From an uncultured Bacteroidota bacterium (GTDB taxonomy: Bacteria; Bacteroidota; Bacteroidia; UKL13-3), in assembly GCA_903898215.1 (NCBI GenBank), contig CAIUEQ010000229.1, positions 1-5,517 on the forward strand: DNA of 5,517 nt. The letters are read 5' to 3'. The notes under the pieces were generated by a model, which was not told the origin of the DNA, ran no database searches, and saw nothing but the letters and a program-made list of their open reading frames with translations. Of the stretch, positions 1 to 5,517 are shown piece after piece. How positions within the stretch are numbered: the first letter of the stretch is position 1; every line of letters starts with the position of its first letter. The position numbers were made by a program, and so were the translations under genes.

Positions 1-1458
1 CAACAATTGCCAATATATTGGGGAACACAACCTTTTACCGCTGGTCCAATTTATTACGGAGCCATTATTTGCTTCTTGTTTGTTTTTGGCTTTTTAATTT
101 TAAAAGACAAAGCTAAATGGTGGATTCTCATCATTTCACTTCTTGCAATTTTTCTATCAATGGGCAAAAACTTTATGCCTCTTACCGATATTTTCTTTTA
201 CTATTTCCCGCTTTATAATAAGTTTCGCTCGGTAACATTTATGCTCTCATTAGCACAAGTGATGTTTCCACTTTTGGCTATGCTTGCTATCAGAGATTTG
301 ATGAAAGGTGAGTTGAAGCAAGATGAGCTAAAGAAAAAATTATTGTATAGCTTTTATTTTGTTGGAGGATTATGTTTTCTTTTTGCCGCAGTACCGGGAA
401 TGTTTTTTGATTTCACTTCTCAAAGCGACTCTCAATTACCTGAATGGCTTCGTCCGGCATTGATAGCAGATCGTGAGAGCGTTTTACGTATGGATGCTTT
501 GCGTTCATTGTTGCTCATAGCTTTAAGCGTTGGATTAATTTGGTTCTTCATTGCTAAAAAAATCAAAAAAGAAATTTTTATCGGAGCTTTAACGGTTCTC
601 ATTTTATTTGATTTATGGCAAGTTGATAAAAGATATTTGAATGATAAAGATTTTGAAACTAAGAAGAAAAATGAAGCAGATTCATTTACAAAAACAGAAG
701 CTGATGAATTGATATTGCAAGATAAAGATCCAAACTACCGTGTATATAACACTACACAACGTTTAGATCAGGATGCTCTTACTTCATACTGGCACAAATC
801 AATTGGAGGGTATCATGGAGCTAAAATGCGCAGATATCAAGAGTTGATAGAGTTTCAAATGAGCAATGGAAATAACGAAATATTTAATATGCTTAATGTA
901 AAATATTTTATCGTTGAAGATAGTATGCGCAGACAAAATGTGCAAAGAAATGGTGTAGCAAATGGCAATGCATGGTTTGTAAAAGAGTATATCATCGTAA
1001 ATAATGCAGATGCTGAAATGGATTCACTTACACATTTCAATTCTAAAGAAAGAGCGATTATCGATACAAGATTTTCGGATCAGATAAATGGATTTAAAAC
1101 AGCTGTTGATTCATCTGCAAAAATCTCTTTAACTTCTTATGTTCCCAATAAATTAGTTTACCAGTCGGATGCTGTAAGTTCACAAATGGCGGTATTCTCA
1201 GAGATATATTATGAAAAAGGATGGAACGCATACATTGATGGTAAATTAACACCACATTTCAGATGTAACTATGTTTTAAGAGGATTAATTGTGCCTTCAG
1301 GAAAACATACTATCGAATTTAAATTTGAACCACAAATTGTAAAAACAGGCGAAACTATTGCACTGTATTCTTCACTATTATTATATGGTGGAATTTTATC
1401 AATCGGTGGTTTGGTTTATTTCAAACGTAGAAAAGAATCTGAAAATAAATCAGAATAA
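1..1458 (+). CDS. YfhO-family polytopic membrane protein, C-terminal part (5' end outside window)
   Basis: The frame is open from base 1 (Gln-Gln-Leu-Pro...) to TAA at 1456-1458, giving 485 residues. The TTG at 7-9 is internal, because the reading frame and family-like sequence continue upstream of it, so the true start is outside the window. Counting from base 1, hydrophobic spans lie near residues 18-34, 40-54, 80-97, 114-131, 168-185 and 191-207. A long soluble, probably periplasmic, segment follows (about 210-450), then a last span near 452-474 and a Lys/Arg-rich tail. Family-like signatures are YWGTQPFTAGP at the start, DLWQVDKRYLN, IGGYHGAKMRRYQELIE, NMLNVKYFIV and the C-terminal GWNAYIDGK...NYVLRGLIVPSGKHTIEFKFEP block. 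YfhO proteins are large GT-C-like membrane proteins; the Bacillus homologue is linked to glycosylation of lipoteichoic acid. The substrate in Bacteroidota is unknown. The family call is confident; the biochemical role is inferred. Confidence 0.92.
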   Translation, partial: QQLPIYWGTQPFTAGPIYYGAIICFLFVFGFLILKDKAKWWILIISLLAIFLSMGKNFMPLTDIFFYYFPLYNKFRSVTFMLSLAQVMFPLLAMLAIRDLMKGELKQDELKKKLLYSFYFVGGLCFLFAAVPGMFFDFTSQSDSQLPEWLRPALIADRESVLRMDALRSLLLIALSVGLIWFFIAKKIKKEIFIGALTVLILFDLWQVDKRYLNDKDFETKKKNEADSFTKTEADELILQDKDPNYRVYNTTQRLDQDALTSYWHKSIGGYHGAKMRRYQELIEFQMSNGNNEIFNMLNVKYFIVEDSMRRQNVQRNGVANGNAWFVKEYIIVNNADAEMDSLTHFNSKERAIIDTRFSDQINGFKTAVDSSAKISLTSYVPNKLVYQSDAVSSQMAVFSEIYYEKGWNAYIDGKLTPHFRCNYVLRGLIVPSGKHTIEFKFEPQIVKTGETIALYSSLLLYGGILSIGGLVYFKRRKESENKSE

Positions 1459-1483
1459 AAAAGTTGCCACACGAACGATTCTT

Positions 1484-1520
1484 CTTGTCATTTCTAGCGG
1501 AGTCGAGAAATAATAGACCT
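1484..1520. repeat. Degenerate short dispersed hairpin repeat in the spacer
   Basis: The 70-base gap between the first two genes contains TTGTCATTTCTAG followed by CGGAGTCGAGAAAT. The arms ATTTCT (1490-1495) and AGAAAT (1506-1511) pair perfectly; G1497-C1504 adds one more pair after an A/G mismatch. From memory, 'TGTCATTTCGA...GGAGTCGAGAAAT' is a recurrent intergenic sequence in Bacteroidota genomes, and this copy departs from that form at the left arm. There is no T-tract directly after the stem, so it is not a standard terminator. Its dispersed nature is recalled, not shown by a second copy here. Confidence 0.55.
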
Positions 1521-1528
1521 AATTTTTT

Positions 1529-3238
1529 ATGCTGATTAGTTTTTTGTTAATATGCTATACACTATTTACCGCTTATATTTCGGGTATAGTTTTTCTGCAT
1601 GTTTTCTCAAAACTTATTGGTTTAAATAATAGGAATAACGATTTTGCATTTGCAGCTATTTCTGGTTTATGTTGGATAGCAATCCTTATCAGCATTCAAC
1701 ATATTTTTTCTCCCGTAGGAATATTTTCTCATGTATTGGTTTGGGGCATTAATTGTTTTTTTTGGAGTACAAATTCACAAGGGTTTTTAACCATAGTATC
1801 TAAACAATTTCAATTTTTTAAAACCCAACCAAGGCAAGTTTATATTCTGTATTTTTTGTTTTTTATTGGCGCTCTAATTAATGTCATAGCTAGGCCTGCA
1901 ACAGGAGATGCAGCTGATTATCATTTTCAGACAATACGTTGGATGGAAGAATATAAAGTGGTGCCCGGAATTGGAAATGTTAGGCGACAATTAGGGAATA
2001 ATTCCAATTGGTTTTTGCTTAATGCTTTTTTCGGATTTTCATTTACAGGATTACGTTCGGTATATGTTTTAAATGCAAGTTTATTACTGATAGCTGTAAC
2101 CTATTTCTCGGAAGCATTTTCAAAGTTTCTGACTGGAAAATCAGATAAATTTTTTGTTATCAAATCAGTTATTTTAATTTATCTGATGCTTACAGTTTTT
2201 CGTAAATATGTTGGAGCAGTTACAAACGATTTTGCGATAACTGTGATGATTATGTATGTTTTTACTATGCTGTTGGAATGTGAAACAGAAAATATTTTTA
2301 AACGCATCATGCTTGTGTTTTTTATTGCTGTGATGGTAACGTTTAAGCTTTCTGCATTGCCAATGGTTTTACTTGCATTATTAATCGCAGTTAGTATTTT
2401 CAATCAACTAAATCTTCGAACAATTTTTGCCTTTTGCTTATTGATAATTTTGCTAATTGTTCCATGGCTTTATACCAATGTGATGAATTGCGGTTATCTG
2501 GTTTTTCCTTTGAGTAACCCCGATCTTTTTATGGTTGATTGGAAAATGAATAAGTCGGTATTAGAATGGGAAGTTATGGCAAACCTTGCATGGGCTCGGG
2601 TTCCATTCACTGATGTTGAAATATCATCGAAATTAATTTTTGCTCAGTGGTTTCCGCTTTGGCTGAAAAGTTTAGATGCATTTAGTTTGTTTTTAATGCT
2701 AGGAAGTATTGTCTCAACAATTTTTCTTGCGATTATCTTTTCTTTTAGAAAGTATAGAGAAAAAATCATTTCAGTGATGCATAAAGAAAATATTTTCATC
2801 ATCATTACAGGAGTAACAGCTTTGTATTTGTGGTTTACTCACGGGCCAACTCCAAGGTTTGTTTTTGGCTATCTTACTTTTATTCTTGCAGCTCAATGTT
2901 GGATTTATAGTATGGTTTTTCCATCTATTAATAAAGTACTGATAAATCAGGGAAAACATCTTTTTTCGATGATAGCTTTGATTTTTTTCGTATCATGCAT
3001 TTCATTTTTGCCAAAGAACTTTACAATCAATACATTTGCCACCGGTTTAATTTTACCCGGAAAGTATGTTGAAGTAAATATAAAACCGTTAAAATTGCAC
3101 CAGGGATTTGTGAATGTTCCTGAAATTGGTTGTCAATGCTGGGATTCACCTTTGCCTTGTACATCTCAACTCGACACAACTTTGATGTGGCGGGGAACAA
3201 AAATGGAAGAAGGATTTAAAATTATTAATAAAAACTAA
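1529..3238 (+). CDS. Large polytopic membrane protein, LIC_10190-like (putative GT-C-type glycosyltransferase)
   Basis: This 569-residue protein has about 13 to 15 hydrophobic spans, starting at residues 2-26, 40-60, 64-80 and 105-121 and ending near 477-497. After the fourth span comes a polar block, GDAADYHFQTIRWMEEY (D127, D130, R137, W138, E140), then KVVPGIGN (143-150) and NNSNWF (157-162). An acidic motif after an early span followed by this 'RW.E.Y.VVPG.GN' pattern matches my memory of the LIC_10190 family. The C-terminal tail carries a Cys-rich motif, CQCWDSPLPC (535-544), also as I recall it in that family; the three cysteines could form a disulfide if periplasmic. GT-C-type enzymes use polyprenyl-linked sugars and place acidic residues in an early external loop, so a role in surface glycan assembly is plausible but inferred. 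The ATG at 1529 has no clear Shine-Dalgarno sequence, and the hydrophobic start fits. It is probably cotranscribed with the methyltransferase that overlaps its stop. Confidence 0.85.
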   Translation: MLISFLLICYTLFTAYISGIVFLHVFSKLIGLNNRNNDFAFAAISGLCWIAILISIQHIFSPVGIFSHVLVWGINCFFWSTNSQGFLTIVSKQFQFFKTQPRQVYILYFLFFIGALINVIARPATGDAADYHFQTIRWMEEYKVVPGIGNVRRQLGNNSNWFLLNAFFGFSFTGLRSVYVLNASLLLIAVTYFSEAFSKFLTGKSDKFFVIKSVILIYLMLTVFRKYVGAVTNDFAITVMIMYVFTMLLECETENIFKRIMLVFFIAVMVTFKLSALPMVLLALLIAVSIFNQLNLRTIFAFCLLIILLIVPWLYTNVMNCGYLVFPLSNPDLFMVDWKMNKSVLEWEVMANLAWARVPFTDVEISSKLIFAQWFPLWLKSLDAFSLFLMLGSIVSTIFLAIIFSFRKYREKIISVMHKENIFIIITGVTALYLWFTHGPTPRFVFGYLTFILAAQCWIYSMVFPSINKVLINQGKHLFSMIALIFFVSCISFLPKNFTINTFATGLILPGKYVEVNIKPLKLHQGFVNVPEIGCQCWDSPLPCTSQLDTTLMWRGTKMEEGFKIINKN

Positions 3239-3846
3239 TGTCGAAATTATTACAATCATTACATAATAAATACGTTTTCCAAAGGCGCATTCAGGTTCTT
3301 TCAAATGAAGTGGCTTCAGTTCTTGGAGATACAAAAACTGTTCTTGATATTGGCTGTGGTGATGGAACCATCAGTAAATTAAGTGCCGAGAAAAAAGGAA
3401 ATGTTCATTTCAGTGGAATAGATGTAATGGCTCGCCCAACTTGCGCTATAGATTTTAAATTGTTTGACGGGTATACCATTCCACATCCTGATAATTCATT
3501 TGAAGCATGTATGTTTATAGATGTTTTACATCATCTTAATCATATCAAAGAAATTATCGCAGAAGCAAAACGTGTTGCTTCTAAATACATCATCATAAAA
3601 GATCATCTATATAAATCGCAATTCGATTACAGTACCTTAAAATTTATGGATTGGGTTGGTAACAAACCTCATAGTGTTGATGTGATTTATAATTTTAAAA
3701 AAGAAGAATATTGGAAACAACTTTTCGAAGAATTAGGATTAGAAATTGTGATTTTCAATAAACAGATTCCTCTTTATCCAATTCCATTCAACTCTCTTTT
3801 TGGAAGAGAACTTCATTTTGTTGCGCTATTAAAAGTTAAAAAATAA
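3238..3846 (+). CDS. Class I SAM-dependent methyltransferase
   Basis: This 202-residue soluble protein has a Rossmann-type methyltransferase core. Motif I, VLDIGCGDG (35-43), binds S-adenosylmethionine. The acidic residue ending strand 2 is D62 in FSGIDV. A post-II/III region, FDGYTIPHPDNSFEACMFIDVLHHL (76-100), matches the Methyltransf_11 pattern in which a D/N-SFD-like segment precedes 'DVLHH'. Beyond the core are a KDH triplet (121-123) and FMDWVGN (136-142) followed by H145. I recall these as conserved in one subgroup of small methyltransferases, where they probably shape the acceptor site. The ATG overlaps the preceding stop by one base (TAATG), so translation is probably coupled to the membrane protein. 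The acceptor cannot be read from sequence; the neighbours suggest a glycan or lipid-linked precursor, but a small-molecule acceptor is equally possible. Confidence 0.93.
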   Translation: MSKLLQSLHNKYVFQRRIQVLSNEVASVLGDTKTVLDIGCGDGTISKLSAEKKGNVHFSGIDVMARPTCAIDFKLFDGYTIPHPDNSFEACMFIDVLHHLNHIKEIIAEAKRVASKYIIIKDHLYKSQFDYSTLKFMDWVGNKPHSVDVIYNFKKEEYWKQLFEELGLEIVIFNKQIPLYPIPFNSLFGRELHFVALLKVKK

Positions 3847-3852
3847 TTAAGC

Positions 3853-4785
3853 ATGTCATCTGAAACTATACTGATTATAGGTGCTAACGGTCAAATCGGA
3901 CTGGAGCTCGCTGAAAACCTTAGAACGATTTACGGAGAAAACAATGTGGTTTCGGCTGATTTAAAAGACCTGAATAATCCACATGGAATATATGAACGCC
4001 TCGATGTTTTAGATAAAGAGCGTATGTATGCCATCATTAAAAAATATAATGTAACACAGGTATATTTACTTGCAGCTTTGCTTTCGGCAACAGCCGAGCA
4101 AAAACCTAAAGCAGCATGGAATCTAAACATGGAAGGTTTATTTAATGTGCTTGATGCCGCTAAAGAAGGAATCATCAAAAAAGTATATTGGCCAAGTTCA
4201 ATTGCTGTTTTTGGTCCTACAACACCAAGAGTGAACACACCTCAATACACCGTAATGGAACCAAATACCATTTACGGAATTAGTAAACTTGCAGGTGAAC
4301 GTTTTTGCGAATATTATTTTCAAAAATATAATGTTGATGTGCGCAGTATTCGCTACCCTGGTTTGATAGGATGGAAGAGTGCTCCCGGTGGAGGAACTAC
4401 AGATTATGCAGTTCATATTTATCATGAAGCGCTAAAGAATAAAACTTACGAATGTTTTTTAAGTGAGCAAACTGCATTGCCAATGATGTATATGCACGAT
4501 GCTTTAAAAGCTACTATTAGTTTAATGGATGCACCTGCAGAGAATGTTAAAATTAGAAGCAGTTATAATATTTCTGGAATGAGTTTTACGCCAAAACAAA
4601 TTGCCGATGAAATTAAAAAACATATTCCTGAATTTACTATTTCATATAAACCTGATTTCAGACAAACAATTGCTGATAGTTGGCCTGCAAGCATCGATGA
4701 TAGTTATGCAAATAAAGATTGGGGATGGAAACCTGATTTTGATTTAGCAAAAATGACCGATGATATGTTGATGAATTTAAAATAG
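3853..4785 (+). CDS. tdh: L-threonine 3-dehydrogenase, SDR (epimerase-like) type
   Basis: The product oxidises L-threonine with NAD+ to L-2-amino-3-oxobutyrate, which glycine C-acetyltransferase then cleaves to glycine and acetyl-CoA. At 310 residues it fits the short, metal-independent TDH type known from Flavobacterium and animals, unrelated to the zinc-dependent E. coli Tdh. Visible features are the nucleotide-binding GANGQIG (10-16), D36 after strand 2 (fits NAD preference), WPSSIAVFG (113-121) with likely catalytic S116, YGISK (141-145) with catalytic Y141 and K145, RYPGLIGW, the substrate-loop GGGTTDYA (179-186), and the C-terminal DSWPASIDDSYANKDWGW block. The last two separate TDH from sugar epimerases of the same fold. 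It starts six bases after the methyltransferase stop without a clear Shine-Dalgarno sequence, and a terminator follows 15 bases after its stop, so it is the last gene of the unit. No glycine C-acetyltransferase gene (kbl) lies in the window. Confidence 0.95.
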   Translation: MSSETILIIGANGQIGLELAENLRTIYGENNVVSADLKDLNNPHGIYERLDVLDKERMYAIIKKYNVTQVYLLAALLSATAEQKPKAAWNLNMEGLFNVLDAAKEGIIKKVYWPSSIAVFGPTTPRVNTPQYTVMEPNTIYGISKLAGERFCEYYFQKYNVDVRSIRYPGLIGWKSAPGGGTTDYAVHIYHEALKNKTYECFLSEQTALPMMYMHDALKATISLMDAPAENVKIRSSYNISGMSFTPKQIADEIKKHIPEFTISYKPDFRQTIADSWPASIDDSYANKDWGWKPDFDLAKMTDDMLMNLK

Positions 4786-4800
4786 ATTTTATATACAGAT

Positions 4801-4839
4801 AAAAAATCCGTAATTGAATTTCAGTTACGGATTTTTTTT
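4801..4839 (+). terminator. Strong intrinsic terminator after tdh
   Basis: The left arm at 4801-4813 (AAAAAATCCGTAA) is a perfect 13-base complement of 4825-4837 (TTACGGATTTTTT). Inner bases TTGA and TCAG extend the stem by four more pairs, one of them a T·G wobble, leaving a three-base loop. The right arm merges into a run of eight T (4832-4839). The stem starts 15 bases after the tdh stop, so it ends the upstream transcript. The A-run on the left side could let it work on the other strand too, but no reverse-strand gene is present. Confidence 0.93.
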
Positions 4840-4867
4840 GTTCAAAAACTAGAGTTAAATAATTTTT
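4837..4867 (+). promoter_or_regulatory. Possible Bacteroidota-type promoter for the lipoprotein gene
   Basis: TTTG at 4837-4840 is followed after 19 bases by TAATTTTT at 4860-4867. The Bacteroidota primary-sigma consensus is TTTG, 19-21 bases, TAnnTTTG; only the last base of the -7 box differs. The preceding terminator means the lipoprotein gene needs its own promoter. Against it, the TTTG is part of the terminator T-run, the region is very A/T-rich so chance matches are likely, and the transcript leader would be only a few bases long. Confidence 0.27.
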
Positions 4868-4879
4868 AAAAATGAATTT

Positions 4880-5275
4880 ATGAAAAAAATCACATTGAAA
4901 TTAGCACTAATGACGTTGGTTATTTTTACTTTAACTTCCTGTAGTCAAACAATCTTAAGCTTTGCAGTTTTGAGTCCGTATGCTACAAGTGGAGATATCG
5001 ATAGATCAAAAGGTATAAAAACAGAAGGCAGAAGCACGAGCATGTTTATTCAAGGTATTTCGATTGACGAAGCTATGCATGATGCTTTAAAAAATGCAGG
5101 TGGTAGATATGATATGTTAATTGATGGCGTTGTAAGTTACGAACAGTATCCATTTGTATTAATGTATGTTGTTAAAGGAACTGCCATAAGTTCTAAAGAT
5201 TTAAAAGCAACCTTAGGCGAAAAAGGATTTGAGACTTGGTGTAGTAATCATAAAATTTTGATTCCAAATAAATAA
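4880..5275 (+). CDS. Small putative lipoprotein of unknown function
   Basis: This 131-residue protein begins with MKK and a hydrophobic stretch, and has a lipobox LTSC (18-21); C21 is the predicted lipidated residue after signal peptidase II cleavage. No Asp follows the Cys, so standard E. coli sorting rules would not retain it in the inner membrane; those rules do not transfer directly to Bacteroidota. The mature part has a glycine-containing stretch GIKTEGRSTSMFIQGIS (45-61), a likely helix DEAMHDALKNAGG (63-75), and YDMLIDGVV (77-85) followed by VLMYVVKGTAI (93-103). The order 'G-S/T block, EA..AL.NAGG, D.LIDGVV' faintly recalls TRL-like small lipoproteins, but I would not assign that family without a profile search. 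A second Cys, C121, is near the C-terminus. The gene sits between two terminators and is probably monocistronic. The start is fixed by the signal peptide; no Shine-Dalgarno sequence is seen. Confidence 0.87.
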   Translation: MKKITLKLALMTLVIFTLTSCSQTILSFAVLSPYATSGDIDRSKGIKTEGRSTSMFIQGISIDEAMHDALKNAGGRYDMLIDGVVSYEQYPFVLMYVVKGTAISSKDLKATLGEKGFETWCSNHKILIPNK

Positions 5276-5296
5276 AATACTTCGAATACATTTTTT

Positions 5297-5325
5297 AAAG
5301 CTGCTAAATTTTAGCGGCTTTTTTT
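5297..5325 (+). terminator. Intrinsic terminator after the lipoprotein gene
   Basis: The arms AAAGCTGCTAAA (5297-5308) and TTTAGCGGCTTT (5310-5321) are complementary over 12 positions, with a single T·G wobble; in practice the innermost A/T pairs form the loop. A run of seven T (5319-5325) follows. It begins 21 bases after the stop codon. A run of six T precedes it and pairs with nothing nearby. Confidence 0.92.
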
Positions 5326-5375
5326 ATGCATTTATAGTTTCAATAGTCTTAAATATAAAATTTACTGGCATATGT

Positions 5376-5415
5376 GTAGCCAAGACATAAACATCAATTT
5401 CCCGTGCTTGGTAAA
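5376..5415. repeat. Imperfect inverted repeat, possible decayed dispersed element
   Basis: GTAGCCAAG (5376-5384) faces CTTGGTAAA (5407-5415). CCAAG pairs with CTTGG, and TA/TA extends the stem past an unpaired G. The centre (5385-5406) pairs poorly. The outline 'GTAGCC...GGTAAAT' resembles intergenic hairpin elements I have seen in this group with better-paired centres, which suggests decay. The support is weak because the solid stem is only five pairs. Confidence 0.33.
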
Positions 5416-5421
5416 TAAAAA

Positions 5422-5517
5422 GATAACCACGAGGGGCACAAAGGTCAATGCATGACCTAAACAACAAAGACCATTCTGATAGCTATTGGGATTGTGCTCT
5501 TTGTGAAATCTTGGTGA
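5422..5517. repeat. CACAAAG-type dispersed inverted-repeat element, right end probably cut by the window
   Basis: The left side reads GATAACCACGAGGGGCACAA then AGG; the right side reads TTGTGCTCTTTGTGAAATC then TTGGTGA up to the last base. CACAAAG (5437-5443) is the exact reverse complement of CTTTGTG (5499-5505), and CCAC (5427-5430) on the left is echoed by GGTGA on the right. Sequences of the form 'AACCACAAAGGCACAAAG...CTTTGTG..TTGGTG' recur in intergenic DNA of Bacteroidota and other phyla, as I recall. Inside lies a perfect hairpin, AGGTCA (5442-5447) and TGACCT (5453-5458), with a five-base loop. No coding frame of note covers this stretch. Confidence 0.45.

Noticed and set aside
7..9. 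TTG as the start codon of the first gene
   Set aside because: The frame is open to base 1 and the protein begins in the middle of a membrane domain, so the gene is simply cut by the window edge.
855..1040. Reverse-strand open frame of 61 codons antisense to the YfhO-like gene
   Set aside because: It is fully contained in a conserved part of the YfhO-like protein, with no sign of independent coding.
1520..1527. TAATTTTT before the second gene as a -7 promoter box
   Set aside because: No TTTG-like -33 box lies 19-21 bases upstream (that position is GC-containing repeat sequence), and the box almost touches the ATG.
2179..2403. Reverse-strand open frame of 74 codons inside the polytopic membrane protein gene
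   Set aside because: It is the complement of hydrophobic-span codons, has low complexity and no start context, and is antisense to a clear gene.
3930..4238. Reverse-strand open frame of 102 codons inside the threonine dehydrogenase gene
   Set aside because: It lies wholly within a well-supported + strand gene, its translation has no recognisable motif, and its open frame follows from the codon use of the real gene.
3853..4785. Reading the SDR protein as a nucleotide-sugar epimerase for the neighbouring glycan genes
   Set aside because: The GGGTTDYA loop and the DSWPASIDDS...DWGW C-terminal block are characteristic of SDR-type threonine dehydrogenase, not of sugar epimerases.
4872..4883. Three-codon ATG-AAT-TTA-TGA overlapping the lipoprotein start (ATGA), as a possible leader peptide
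   Set aside because: It is too short to carry information and easily arises by chance in this A/T-rich leader; there is no Shine-Dalgarno sequence and no attenuator structure.

Overview
The window looks like chromosomal DNA from a member of the Bacteroidota. It is AT-rich, its starts lack clear Shine-Dalgarno sequences and have A/T-rich leaders instead, and its gene families (a YfhO-type membrane protein, an SDR-type threonine dehydrogenase) are common in that phylum. The spacers carry short degenerate elements of a kind often scattered in Bacteroidota genomes. The phylum is inferred from these traits; there is no marker gene.

Layout: all five genes are on the + strand. Bases 1-1458 are the 3' part of a YfhO-family polytopic membrane protein whose start lies upstream of the window. 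A 70-base spacer (1459-1528) holds a degenerate hairpin repeat. Then come a large polytopic protein resembling the LIC_10190 family (1529-3238), a class I SAM-dependent methyltransferase (3238-3846, start overlapping the preceding stop as TAATG) and an SDR-type L-threonine 3-dehydrogenase (3853-4785). A strong intrinsic terminator follows at 4801-4839. A separate small lipoprotein gene (4880-5275) has its own terminator at 5297-5325. The last ~190 bases (5326-5517) show no gene, only degenerate inverted-repeat elements, one probably cut by the window edge.

How the genes may work together: the first two products are large multi-spanning inner-membrane proteins of the kind linked to glycosyl transfer or envelope glycan modification. 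The methyltransferase is tightly coupled to the second and may modify a glycan or lipid precursor; this is inference. The threonine dehydrogenase is a central amino-acid enzyme and most likely shares only the transcript and terminator. The lipoprotein is transcriptionally separate and its function is unknown. I see no phage, CRISPR, transposase, toxin-antitoxin or RNA gene. The window reads as an ordinary chromosomal region, and I do not see convincing evidence of a new system. The points most worth a second look are the membrane protein/methyltransferase pair, the unclassified lipoprotein and the dispersed repeats.
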